From contig BSYO01000016.1 in assembly GCA_033239525.1 (NCBI GenBank), positions 3,917,045 through 3,981,044 of the forward strand: a DNA stretch of 64,000 nt. The letters are read 5' to 3'. Each line of letters starts with the position of its first letter. The stretch's first letter is position 1. Source of the DNA: Nepenthes gracilis (Eukaryota; Streptophyta; Magnoliopsida; Caryophyllales; Nepenthaceae). Shown in pieces: positions 50,801 through 56,700 of this stretch. The translations under genes and the position numbers were made by a program. The notes beneath the pieces are model-generated. The model ran no database searches and was not told the origin of the DNA. It worked only from the letters and a program-made list of their open reading frames with translations.

Positions 50801-51676
50801 TGATGTGACTTCTTGGAGTCATATACTCTTGGAACTCGTGATGTTGATTTTTATCTTACAATTATATCCGAGTTCTTTTGATTTGATCTCTATTATTGTT
50901 GTATACCTAGATTTTATTGTATTTTTAGATTATGGAGTTACTTGTAGGACATTTGGCTCATTGTTATTGTCTCTTGTTACGATAGTTTGCTTTCGAATGA
51001 AGAATAGAAGTCCATGGCCAACGTATTCCAATCATTCAGAAAGTATTACTAAAGGATGTCAAAAAGTATTACACCGGGCTGCCATTTATTTATTTATTTT
51101 TTTTTTTTTGACTTTACATTTTCCCTTGGGCAGTACATGCCATTGCTTGGCTCGTAACATAGTCTTGATGTATATTTGGGCATCACAAGTGTAGCTCTAG
51201 CCTTGTGGCTATATATATATATATATATAACATTGGGTGATATTTTCTTTATGAGAAATGTTTTGATTAATATCATTGGGACACTCTCGAATAAAATGTT
51301 GTTGTCCGTCCATTTATTTATGGTTTTATAAGCTCGCTTGGATAGATGGAAGAATAGGGTGCCACTTCACTTGAAGAGTATCCCCTAACACGACTCAGTT
51401 CCTTATATGCAGATCCCACTGGAGTTAAAGCCCCTCAAACCAGAGGCTGTATCCGGTATGCCTGCCACTTCAACGAGTGCTAGCTCCAGTGCTTCGGAAG
51501 CAAATGGGGGATGTAGCAGTGTGAGTATGCCAACGAGAAAACCTCTGAAGAAGTTGATAGCGAATGGCTTGCTTATTGTCGGAGGTCTAGTCTTTCTGTC
51601 TCATGGGCACTCCTTGGGTGCTAAAGTTGCCATTGCATTAATCCTGAAGAGGCTCAGCAAGCACGTTTCGAAGTAG
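290..51676 (+). CDS. START-domain lipid-binding membrane protein, six exons over 51 kb
   Basis: Exons: 290-453, 3437-3581, 5945-6205, 27513-27594, 27972-28165, 51413-51676; 1110 nt, 369 aa. All phases agree across junctions and no internal stop occurs. Residues about 12-33 form a hydrophobic N-terminal segment. A START lipid-transfer domain follows (about residues 75-280), with family motifs such as [59 protein letters not shown] and [11 protein letters not shown] Ser-rich linker leads to a C-terminal hydrophobic segment (about 328-346). This layout matches the plant START/polyketide-cyclase-like membrane proteins related to Arabidopsis CP5 (At1g64720). START domains bind lipids or sterols; the ligand here is unknown. 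Introns 3 and 5 exceed 21 kb each because of nested transposons. Intron 4 is GC-AG. It converges on the HAC gene, with about 1.65 kb between stop codons. The ATG at 290 was chosen because it gives the membrane segment and fits exon 2 in phase. Confidence 0.88.
454..3436 (+). other. START gene intron 1
   Basis: A 2983-bp AT-rich intron. The only structure I recognise is one copy of a dispersed repeat near 1640-1920, related in inverted orientation to copies at 7290-7560 and 7620-7860. The short ORFs here are not convincing. Confidence 0.6.
1640..1920 (+). repeat. Dispersed repeat, copy 1
   Basis: Contains the marker phrases CCCATTCCACATG and AAGGCTCAATTCTTGTCGACA. The same phrases, diverged, occur reverse-complemented in intron 3 (7290-7560 and 7620-7860). 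No ORF or terminal repeat was found, so its class is unknown. Confidence 0.5.
3437..3581 (+). CDS. START gene exon 2
   Basis: Completes codon 55 and encodes residues 56-103, from [17 protein letters not shown] to KAKCCKPK. The acceptor is ATGCAG| and the donor AAG|GTTATT. It carries the conserved WDNVIDKRN lead-in to the START domain, and its end is in phase with exon 3. Confidence 0.85.
3582..5944 (+). other. START gene intron 2
   Basis: A 2363-bp intron. It contains a TA-rich segment with repeated GATAT-type words (about 4380-4520) and a roughly 735-bp terminal-inverted-repeat element (4709-5443). No coding signal was found. Confidence 0.6.
4709..5443. mobile_element. Candidate TIR DNA transposon (non-autonomous)
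   Basis: The left end at 4709-4742 reads AAACACCTAC then TTAGTTG and TTTTCACA. The right end at 5406-5443 is its approximate reverse complement (TGTGAAAACAACTACA then GTAGGTGTTT). The interior is partly purine/pyrimidine-skewed (about 5015-5300) and has no convincing transposase. I could not define a target site duplication because the right end runs into a T tract. A Mutator-like or other MITE is possible. Confidence 0.5.
5945..6205 (+). CDS. START gene exon 3 (core of START domain)
   Basis: Encodes residues 104-190 in one open frame from [15 protein letters not shown] to KIFYCIVK, with canonical TAG| acceptor and AAG|GTCCGT donor. This is the most conserved block of the family ([32 protein letters not shown]). 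Confidence 0.9.
7290..7560 (-). repeat. Dispersed repeat, copy 2
   Basis: Contains GCCTTTAGGCCACATGG and CATGTGGGACGAGATATCAC. Reverse-complemented, it matches the 1640-1920 copy, and it is in the same orientation as copy 3 immediately downstream. Confidence 0.5.
7620..7860 (-). repeat. Dispersed repeat, copy 3, with internal 44-bp tandem duplication
   Basis: It shares the order of motifs with copy 2 (AACAAAGC, TTTTCAGGCCC, TTTTGACAAGAG). Inside it, a unit of about 44 bp containing CCACCTGGGATGGGATATCA occurs twice back to back (about 7769-7857), almost identical between units. Confidence 0.55.
8097..8267 (-). repeat. Copia 3' LTR
   Basis: On the plus strand it runs from TGTAAAAATAAGAAGAG to ATTCTGACA. 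It shares the phrase ACTTGGGTTGGTTTTATTCA with 25312-25436. The adjacent ACTCCCCCTTAA is the reverse-complemented polypurine tract. Confidence 0.75.
8480..8720 (-). pseudogene. Copia RNase H remnant
   Basis: The minus-strand translation contains [14 protein letters not shown], then [15 protein letters not shown] and CEVMWFWQL. This is the copia RNase H signature (GYCVF, GGNLISWKSKKQ, AEAEY, CELIWLKQLL) with substitutions and stops. Confidence 0.65.
8758..9880 (-). pseudogene. Copia reverse transcriptase remnant
   Basis: Two open pieces survive. At 9428-9613 is [14 protein letters not shown], then [21 protein letters not shown], the copia RT N-terminal block. At 8758-8976 is [20 protein letters not shown] and [17 protein letters not shown], the RT C-terminal connection. 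Frames are broken between them, so no functional enzyme is possible. Confidence 0.8.
9892..11185 (-). pseudogene. Copia integrase remnant
   Basis: Near 11040-11180 the minus strand reads the zinc-binding lead-in ([16 protein letters not shown], then [13 protein letters not shown]). At 10540-10730 comes the core fragment, and at 10227-10448 the C-terminal [21 protein letters not shown] and FGCVC-like region. Stops and frameshifts separate the pieces. Homology ends near 11185, where organelle-like sequence begins. Confidence 0.75.
14754..14792 (-). ncRNA. Group II intron domain V remnant
   Basis: On the minus strand the sequence contains GAGCCGTATGAGG and then TGTACGGTTC. This is the paired stem of an organellar group II intron domain V, closed by an A-rich loop side. 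It indicates the 3' end of an organellar intron on the minus strand. The host gene is not identifiable from the flanks. Confidence 0.6.
16435..16695 (+). CDS. Unrecognised 86-codon ORF in the organellar block
   Basis: Open frame of 86 codons, rich in Lys, Arg and Glu, with a segment [20 protein letters not shown] that could form an amphipathic helix. I do not recognise the family. It may be a fragment of a mitochondrial ORF; expression in its present intronic position is doubtful. Confidence 0.25.
   Translation: MKLKMILVILQLERNRGYRIKTPKNFQDGSSPIEAVFMPVRNVNFNRLKDIFDWEIAKLREEMKSKYDAKLTKEKAHRGFGSTLLR
17042..17350 (-). pseudogene. rbcL: rbcL 5' fragment (plastid-derived)
   Basis: The minus-strand frame starts [19 protein letters not shown] and continues through [38 protein letters not shown] and EENQYIA. 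This is the N-terminal ~100 residues of the Rubisco large subunit. The usual protein is about 475 residues, so only the first fifth is present, and homology stops after QYIA. Several amino-acid changes from the near-invariant plastid sequence (KDYKLTYYTPEYETKD region altered; EP to KP after CYHI) show loss of constraint. The GAGGGACTTATG leader characteristic of rbcL is preserved, so the copy came from DNA and not from a processed protein-coding transcript. Confidence 0.92.
18310..18670 (-). pseudogene. Copia gag zinc knuckle and protease remnant
   Basis: Near 18660-18600 the minus strand reads [16 protein letters not shown], a zinc-knuckle-like motif with one Cys lost. Downstream, in another frame, IDSCASGH (about 18550) is the aspartic protease active site with Gly changed to Cys (family I-D-S-G-A-S). 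It is followed by [19 protein letters not shown], the conserved post-protease block. The frame stays open to about 18310, then organellar sequence starts. Confidence 0.75.
18670..19314 (-). repeat. Gypsy 3' LTR (left copy)
   Basis: Shares with 24013-24575 the phrases GTTTGTGATGAGTT, CATAGAGAATTT, ATTACAATCTAAT, GAAAATTTAAGAGTCAGCAA and GCCATTAG near the end. The exact left edge is blurred by a T tract at 18680-18691. Confidence 0.7.
19400..20404 (-). pseudogene. Gypsy integrase remnant
   Basis: At 20117-20404 the minus strand reads [20 protein letters not shown], the integrase core around its first catalytic Asp. At 19253-19915 it reads [13 protein letters not shown], then [18 protein letters not shown], the integrase C-terminal region typical of chromovirus-like gypsy elements. 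A chromodomain after it is not clearly recognisable. Stops separate the pieces. Confidence 0.8.
20492..22300 (-). pseudogene. Gypsy RT-RNase H remnant
   Basis: RT blocks on the minus strand include [24 protein letters not shown] and [16 protein letters not shown]. The catalytic motif reads FSDNILVYS instead of FxDDILVYS, so an active-site Asp is lost. RNase H ends with [23 protein letters not shown] (shortened here: [16 protein letters not shown] at about 20750-20830). Two tandem duplications (about 20945-21112 and 21380-21890) disrupt the frame. Confidence 0.8.
22401..23994 (-). pseudogene. Gypsy gag-protease remnant
   Basis: The minus strand at 22911-23117 contains [13 protein letters not shown], a zinc-knuckle to protease linker. 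At 22401-22676 it contains [20 protein letters not shown], the protease-proximal region seen in many plant gypsy polyproteins. The gag part (23150-23990) is only recognisable as broken pieces. Confidence 0.6.
24013..24575 (-). repeat. Gypsy 5' LTR (right copy)
   Basis: Starts (plus strand) TGTAGCGTGCCC directly beside the PBS and ends near GCCATTAGTTCCCA. It aligns with 18670-19314 along its length. Confidence 0.7.
24576..25304 (-). other. Copia 5' leader/gag region, no recognisable frame
   Basis: Lies between the nested gypsy element and the copia PBS. It is A/C-rich and has a short GCA repeat (about 25260-25275). It should hold the copia untranslated leader and gag N-terminal region, but no coding match is evident. 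Confidence 0.4.
25312..25436 (-). repeat. Copia 5' LTR
   Basis: Plus strand from TGTAAAAGTAAGAAGAG to GTATATTCTAACA. Next to it, GATACCA (25305-25311) is the reverse complement of the TGGTATC primer-binding site. Confidence 0.75.
26255..26720 (+). repeat. Local duplication, unit about 280-300 bp
   Basis: GGTGGGGAGGGGAGAGGGGG occurs at about 26261 and again at about 26539. The downstream phrase CATGAATTC..TG.GCTCATGCTAATATATG also recurs at about 26350 and 26688. The order is the same in both copies, so this is a tandem segmental duplication. Confidence 0.6.
26709..26853. repeat. Compound microsatellite (TA/TG)n
   Basis: Runs of TATG, TG (about 11 units), TATG again and then TA (about 16 units). 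The long ORFs read across it on both strands are low-complexity artefacts. Confidence 0.95.
27513..27594 (+). CDS. START gene exon 4
   Basis: Encodes residues 191-217 ([17 protein letters not shown], then FRSAWRIRK) plus one base. The acceptor is CTTAG|. The donor is AAAAG|GCATGT, a GC donor: shifting to the nearby GT at 27599 breaks the frame in exon 5. Family members usually read FRSGWRIR; here Gly is Ala. Confidence 0.85.
27972..28165 (+). CDS. START gene exon 5 (end of START domain)
   Basis: Completes Val218 and encodes residues 219-282, beginning [16 protein letters not shown] and including [20 protein letters not shown]. The donor is AAAAG|GTTAGT and the phase is 0. The leading bases pair only with the single base left by exon 4. 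Confidence 0.9.
28453..29850 (+). repeat. Outer gypsy 5' LTR (5'-truncated)
   Basis: Matches 49703-50988 through phrases such as AAGTTATGATAAATTTA, TTTGTTATAAAATAAT and TTTTGGTAAT. It contains an internal tandem array (about 29130-29480). It ends near GGGTCGCCTCAC, a degenerate form of the usual LTR end. Confidence 0.7.
30077..30560 (+). pseudogene. Gypsy gag remnant
   Basis: An open stretch at 30077-30259 is followed in broken frames by [13 protein letters not shown] and [14 protein letters not shown] words seen in plant gypsy gag. It appears to run directly into RT, so the protease and much of gag are deleted. Confidence 0.45.
30580..31250 (+). pseudogene. Gypsy reverse transcriptase remnant
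   Basis: Broken frames give [33 protein letters not shown], then the catalytic [20 protein letters not shown] with both active-site Asp residues intact, then [11 protein letters not shown] and LGYTISN. At least five in-frame stops are present. Confidence 0.85.
31450..31923 (+). pseudogene. Gypsy RNase H remnant
   Basis: Ends with [17 protein letters not shown] (about 31737-31790), the RNase H to integrase junction word of gypsy elements (GKANVVADALSRK in the family). The preceding part is frame-broken. Confidence 0.7.
32280..33086 (+). pseudogene. Gypsy integrase C-terminal remnant
   Basis: [16 protein letters not shown] is the integrase core end. [21 protein letters not shown] (shortened: [10 protein letters not shown], about 32800-32830) is the conserved C-terminal word. 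A trailing chromodomain-like tail leads straight into the PPT at 33089, as in Del/Tekay elements. Confidence 0.65.
33101..33336 (+). repeat. Outer gypsy 3' LTR, first part
   Basis: Begins ACGTAACATCTTGG right after the PPT and is cut at 33336 by the nested element. The rest of this LTR resumes at 48534. Confidence 0.6.
33337..34372 (-). repeat. Tat-like element 3' LTR (left)
   Basis: From TGATGTGTCCCTGG to ATTATTGGACCCGTCA. It aligns with 47512-48533 along its whole length (GTATCCGGGTTGTGG near the start, GGGCCTGGAATTGGGTCA near the end). Confidence 0.85.
34373..36837. other. Tat-like element interior, left part, with plus-strand TATA motifs
   Basis: A GC-richer stretch with no RT or integrase. 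Plus-strand TATA-type motifs occur in GGCTATAAATAGGGGG (about 34649) and GGCTATATAAGCACTG (about 36609), antisense to gag. Several plus-strand open stretches lie between them (for example 35598-35828). One phrase, [19 protein letters not shown] (about 35895-35950), vaguely resembles [12 protein letters not shown] at about 44475. I cannot assign a product. Confidence 0.4.
36838..39287 (-). repeat. Innermost element 3' LTR (left)
   Basis: Aligns collinearly with 41511-44009: CCCGTCATTTCCTCTAATCA near the start, CTTGTTTCTTGCCATA in the middle, GGACCCGAGAGCC and AACCTTACA at the end. Divergence is visible (many C/T and G/A changes), so the insertion is not recent. Confidence 0.9.
39288..41510 (-). 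other. Body of the innermost LTR element
   Basis: The 2.2 kb between PPT and PBS is AT-rich and has no ORF over 85 codons or retroviral motif that I can recognise. It may be a mutated remnant of pol or a non-coding body. Confidence 0.6.
41511..44009 (-). repeat. Innermost element 5' LTR (right)
   Basis: Begins TGTGACGGAATATGTCC two bases from the PBS complement (TGATACCA, 41501-41508) and ends AAACCTTACA at 44009, followed by the GTCAG target duplication. Confidence 0.9.
44010..44767 (+). pseudogene. Antisense ORF remnant of the Tat-like element
   Basis: On the plus strand, opposite to gag, open stretches at 44217-44459 ([20 protein letters not shown]) and 44516-44767 (ending VVLSK and stop) have a hydrophilic, coding-like look. 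An AATAAAAT motif (about 44840) follows. Tat-lineage elements are known to carry extra ORFs, some antisense. Assignment here is inference and the function is unknown. Confidence 0.35.
46211..46900 (-). pseudogene. Ty3/gypsy gag (retrotransposon gag domain)
   Basis: The open frame at 46211-46762 contains [20 protein letters not shown] and [20 protein letters not shown], then a Lys/Arg-rich stretch. The pattern ARxWFxxLxPGSIxxFxxLxxxFxxHF is the plant retrotransposon gag domain as seen in Tat/Athila elements. Nothing of protease or RT follows downstream. Confidence 0.8.
47512..48533 (-). repeat. Tat-like element 5' LTR (right)
   Basis: From TGATGCGTCCTTAG to ATTATTGGACTCATCA on the plus strand, matching 33337-34372. 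The PBS complement GATAGCGCCAA lies just to its left (about 47501-47511). Confidence 0.85.
48534..50988 (+). repeat. Outer gypsy 3' LTR, second part
   Basis: Resumes after the nested element. From 49703 on it aligns with the 5' LTR at 28453 onwards. At about 50190-50400 it contains roughly 75-80-bp tandem units (word ATCACTCTGGGAGT and variants). Homology to the 5' LTR stops at about 50988. Confidence 0.65.
50989..51412 (+). other. START gene intron 5, distal unique part
   Basis: Leads to the acceptor TATATGCAG|. Contains a short (TA)n tract (about 51211-51229) and a T tract. No feature beyond intron sequence was seen. Confidence 0.5.
51413..51676 (+). CDS. START gene exon 6 (C-terminal segment and stop)
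   Basis: Encodes residues 283-369 in phase 0: a Ser/Ala-rich linker ([15 protein letters not shown]), basic [13 protein letters not shown], then hydrophobic [13 protein letters not shown] and a basic tail ending HVSK before TAG. The membrane segment near the end is expected in this family. Confidence 0.85.
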   Translation: MPLELKPLKPEAVSGMPATSTSASSSASEANGGCSSVSMPTRKPLKKLIANGLLIVGGLVFLSHGHSLGAKVAIALILKRLSKHVSK

Positions 51677-53328
51677 GCAAACCTCAATTCTATGGCTCCA
51701 CTATTTCTTGGCCTGTATAATTATGAAATGAAAAGAAACAGTATGTTATGCCTCTGTTTCATTCCTGAAGAGTCATCTATTGCTCTATGTAATGGCAGTA
51801 GTTTGAGAGTTGTTGCGGTTCTCTAAGTAAGGAACAGTCAAGATAAAAAGTTGGGTGGATAAATAGTGGCCATTGGATCACTAAAGTTGGATAATGTAAT
51901 GGCTGTTGGATCACTGAAGGATAAAAAGTAAGGAGCAACAATTTAAATAACTAAAGTTGCCATCATCTTTTAATTGTCACCGTTGGATAGATACAAGAGT
52001 CTTCCCAATTGAAGAACCATTATGGCGTGGTTTCTTTATACATAAATAAAGTTTTAAATATATTTATACATATTAATAGATTATTAGTCTTAAAACGAAT
52101 CTATCTATGACCTAATAAATAAGCCTAATTAAGTTATCTATGAACCTGAATTATAAAGCTTAGTCAGATTTAGGCTCAGCTTGTTTTTATAAGGTACTAG
52201 AATTCATATTAATGCTAGTTAGCTATCTTCATACTAATTTTGTCACATTTTAAAGTAAATTACATTAATTAATTGTCAATCTTTTTTTTTTTTTTTTTTT
52301 TGAAAATGGTTATATCATAAAACCCTCCATCAAACTTGATAGGTAAAAGTTTATGATATAAATCTCTTAAAATGACATATTAATGACTATTGTAGCTATC
52401 TTCATGCTAATTTTGTCACATTTTAAAGTAAATTACATTAATTAATGGTCAATCTTAATTTTTTTAACGTGAAATTGAGAGCCGTCGGACCTGCAATCTT
52501 ATATTTTACTATTTTTTATGCTATTAGTTTTAATAAAAGAGAGTTAAAAATTGTCTAATTTTATAAATAAAAGCAGGTCACATTTGCCAATAAATAATTT
52601 AATGGCGGAAATTATTTTATACAATTTTTTGTTATTTATAAAATATTTCAGTGGAGTCAATTAATCCAATTCTCCCTCCATCAAAGGAGGCCCCCAGTTC
52701 TCATTTTTGGTTAAGAATCCTTCCGACGCCCGTCTTCATAAACACTATAAGCCATACCCTTACAAAAGAGAGTAATTTCTGGTTTTTCATAACAGGGAAA
52801 ATTTGCCATTCAACAAAGAGAACCAATACAAAAGAGAGAGCAACAATGAGTGCTGATTATTTTCCCAATTTTAAATAAAAGATCAAATATTCTACAAGAA
52901 AATAAAAGAAAAAATAAATAAGGAGGAGCATATACAAGAGGGGAAAGCAAAAGGAGGAAGAAGACGAGACAGTCCCTCTTATCTGAATTCAGCTTCTGAT
53001 AAACATTGGACAGAAAGACACCATCAAACTGTTGGAAGGAATGCAATAGTTTAGAATCAAAGAATCATCAATTTCTGGGCATGGAGATGATTAGTAGGAC
53101 CCCAAAGATAAAGGGCAGATCTGGCAAAAAGATGGAAGGTCCGTCAGCCTCGAGCTGCAAAATGGATCTTCAAGCCCGCGTCCCTCTTGACTTAACTAAA
53201 ACCACAGTTAGCAAAGGGATTTAACCAAAACAATAGTCTTCTAGGAACAGACTTCTTGTACACGCCCGGTATTACTGACGTTTTCCCACTGACTCGTATC
53301 AGAGATGTCAGAAATATGTACATTGTGG
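51677..53328. other. Intergenic region between two convergent genes
   Basis: Holds the 3' UTRs of both genes. An AT-rich segment repeats: GCTATCTTCAT.CTAATTTTG followed by TTAAAGTAAATTACATTAATTA occurs at about 52222 and 52394. A T18 tract lies near 52284-52301. No gene was seen. Confidence 0.5.
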
Positions 53329-53749
53329 TCATCCACCATTGCCGGCGACTTCTGCTGCTCTCTGCCTCATCATCTCCATCACAGCAGCCCTCCGACGAGA
53401 ATCTGACTGCTGCTGCAGCCGCCTCAGATGATCTTTCAGATCTCTGGTTACAATCAACAAATTTCAAACATATAACCATCAACCATAGACACAAGATAGA
53501 CATAGATGGGGAAATAGGTAGCAATAAAAACCTGCAACGGGGTACATGGCATTCAGATTCTTTACAAGCCCGAGCGTGAAGTTGAAGAAGATACCACATC
53601 TTCTTACAAAGGACACAACCGCCAGATGCCCGGGTTTTGCACTGGAATCCATGGCGGAATAGCCCCTTTACCTTTCGACAATGGGGATATTGGCAATGAG
53701 GCGATCGACACTGAGATGCATGTACCAGAAGATCTAGCATCTTCCTCAG
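53329..53749 (-). CDS. HAC1: HAC TAZ2 zinc finger and C terminus (two exons)
   Basis: Exon 53749-53532 encodes [55 protein letters not shown] and CHVPRC. Exon 53443-53329 encodes [20 protein letters not shown] and ends AAEVAGNGG with TGA at 53331-53329. The intron between splits an Arg codon. Confidence 0.92.
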
Positions 53750-56700
53750 CTGCAAATAGAAATAGATGGTATCAGATCTTTGGCCAAAAGAAAGGAAGAT
53801 GTACTAGGAGACTTAGTTATGATGGATGGAAGAGATAGTGTCAGACTTGAGAAAACTTAAAGTGATATGATAGAAGAAATTTAAAATTATTTCTACTTTT
53901 GGGGGATGTTACACAAAATCGAGTGGTGTGACAAAAGCAGATCATATAGCCGAACCCTCTTAGTAGGATTTGAGACTTAATTGTTGTTGTAGATCTTTGA
54001 GCCAATAAAAATAAACTGCCGCAACTCAGTCAATTGTAATGCATATCGATATACTTAAGCTAGTACATTATCGACCATGAGAACTAAAACAGAGGTGTTA
54101 TCAATGTTATTTGGATTGGCACGAGTGGGTTTGAAGTCCAACTACCTAAGTGGGGACTCTATCATTTTTAGTTCGCAGAAATACTAGTAAAAAAAGGTAT
54201 GCAAAAAGACAAAAGTCAAACAGTAGTTAAAGCACTTTACTTACGCATCAATGATGGAAATAATTTATTTTCCCCTCCCCCAATAAGTAACTTCCTGAGT
54301 TGGAAAAAAAACCGAATTAACATGAATGCTCTTGAAAGGGGAAGACGATATATTTGCTACATCATTCGAGCACTATTTCGTCTTTTTTGCAGCAAATATA
54401 TGTGAAATAAGAGTGTGAACCAAACAAGGCAAACAATGTTTCTAACAAGAACTTCACTTAAGTTCCAAGAACTGCAACTTCATCAAGTAGGCATACTTGA
54501 ACCAAACCAGTTGTAAGTAAATTTTCAATTCACGAGCATCCTTCATTAAGTTTGCTAACTCGACAGCAAAATTTGATGATCATCCAATTCACCCCCTCTT
54601 GGATGATCCAAGTGGGTATACGGGATTACCCGATTGAATTCCATTTCTCAACCCCACCCCAATCCACTAGCTCTTATGCCAAATCAATAAGATACGTGTG
54701 AAAGATGTGGCTCAGCATTGTAGAATTGACGAAGTAATAATAAAAAAAAAAGAACGTTACATTCTCATATTCTTCTTATTGACTTCAAAACCTGGGACTT
54801 AAACTGCCAAGAGCTTCTAGCAGCCAATGTGCACCCCCAACACGCAAGGACACAAAACAAAGGACGAGGGGAAAAGGAAGGGAAAGAAACCAATCAGAGT
54901 TTAAAGGATAAACCTAAAGCGAGGCAAGAAAAAGAGATCTGTATGTTACCTGTAAAACACGTATCTGCCTAGCTTCTTTATTCTGTGCATCACGATCAGC
55001 AATGGATGGATGATTAGTCAATTTGTGAGGGTGATCAATTCCTCCCTCTCTTTGGTAACAACCGTTGCACACATCATAATCTGGACATGTTTCACAACGC
55101 CAGCCTTGACCAGTTTCAATGTCAAGATGACATACATTGCAAGTTGTCACAAATGCAGGAGCAGTTGGATTATGAAGATGATATAGCACCATCATTGATG
55201 AATGCTTGGCACGACGCAGGGTATCATATTGATAATGATTTCCCTGGCAAAGACTCAAAAATGCCTGCCGCGTATCAAAGAATTCACTCTCGAGAATTTC
55301 ATCTTTATCTTCGGTGTCTTCTGGCACATCAGTGATTTCAATCTACAACATATAGCCATCTCAATATGAATCAAGCAAATGTGTGAACAAATCAATCCCA
55401 GCCATGGAATCACAGATCAAACCTAAAGTATCCGGCAGTTGAAAAAATGTTACTGTCCTAAATAACTTACTGGATAAAGTGTATGCTGGTCCTTTTGATT
55501 GATAGGATGTCTCTCTCTCTCATCAAGTTTCTGTTCTGCTTCATAACATCTGCAGTAAAAGAAGATAAATTTGAGGTTACAACTATTTCCAAAATCAAAT
55601 AAAACTGTGAAGGTACGGACATCTACTATCACAAAAATAAGTTCTTTTATTTCCATGTAACACCCAAGTTCGACATCAGGAATTCGAGGAGTTTGCCTTC
55701 ACTTTATAAAACCTAAACAGGCTACTTCTAACAACAGGAGGCGCCCCTTTTCTTGGGACCAAGTGAGGACAAAGGGCCAAAGGGGCTAGGTTGATAGCAC
55801 AGTTTCATACCTAGGGTGTTGCAGGATAGGCAGCCAAAGACCACAGTCTTCAGCTTGCAGGCCTTTTGTTTTTGTATGTGTCAATGAGTTTAATCATAAT
55901 CACTAGGAATTCTCAAGGTAAGTGCTGACACCAAAAGCAGAACACGTACCACCAATAACGATGGCATAACAAACATAATACTGAACCGACAAGAACAGAC
56001 TAGCAACATGAAAATGATTAAAGGAACAATTCTTACTTATCACAAAGCTGAAAATTTTTGCACTGCTTACAAACCCAGCGATTACCAGATGCCATTAGCA
56101 CACAACAATGAGTGCATGAATACTGCAAGTGGACCATGATAAAATCTTCCTTCATGGGGCTAATTGTACCTCCAAGCTGGATAAAAACAGAAAATCAGGT
56201 AAGAGAAAAAGCATAATACCCAAAAAGGACTAAACTATTCAACTACGAAATTTTTACAATGCATCACTGATAGCGCAATCATATTCTTATAAAGGTACAT
56301 GGGCATATAAAGTGGCATATAGATAGGGGAAAAAGGAGACAAAGATAAGCTGCAACAATGATAGTAAACATGCATATGAGTTTTTGACATGAAAATTACT
56401 TTCTGCATCAAGCGAAGATCCTTTGATATGTCCCCAGAAAGATCAGACTGACCAGATGCTTTCAGAGCCCTTTTTGTTACAGTCTTCTTTGTTGCTCCTT
56501 TCTTACTCTGTTTCCTCCCTTCTTCATCAATCTGATAGATCAAATCCTCTGCGGCACCAGGCCAGTAGTCACCATCAAAATATGGCAGCCTGGCCGCAGT
56601 AACTTTAGCCTTGCATTCACCAGTAGATGTAAAGAAATGATCATACAAATTTGTAAGTTCGACCACAATATTTTCCCTCGCAGCTTTTTTTAACATTGAC

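Larger units (their letters stand above)
28450..50988 (+). mobile_element. Ty3/gypsy (Del/Tekay-like) element, outermost layer
   Basis: Related direct repeats at about 28453-29605 and 49703-50988 are its LTRs. The internal plus-strand order is PBS-like (TTGTTAGAG after 29850), gag remnant (about 30077-30400), RT (about 30580-31250), RNase H (about 31450-31920), integrase C-terminal region (about 32280-32860) and PPT (AAAGGGGGGAG, 33089-33099). The 3' LTR starts near 33101 and is interrupted at 33336 by the next nested element. The 5' LTR lacks its first part and the 3' LTR its last about 250 bp, so no target site duplication survives. Numerous stops make it inactive. Confidence 0.82.
28166..51412 (+). 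other. START gene intron 5 (23.2 kb, three-level nested retrotransposons)
   Basis: Exon 5 ends and exon 6 begins in phase 0. Nearly all of the intron (about 28450-50988) is one gypsy element with two further elements inside. About 0.7 kb of ordinary intron remains at the two ends. Confidence 0.8.

Noticed and set aside
53256..53579. A 107-codon plus-strand ORF
   Set aside because: It is the antisense shadow of the last two HAC exons and their intron.
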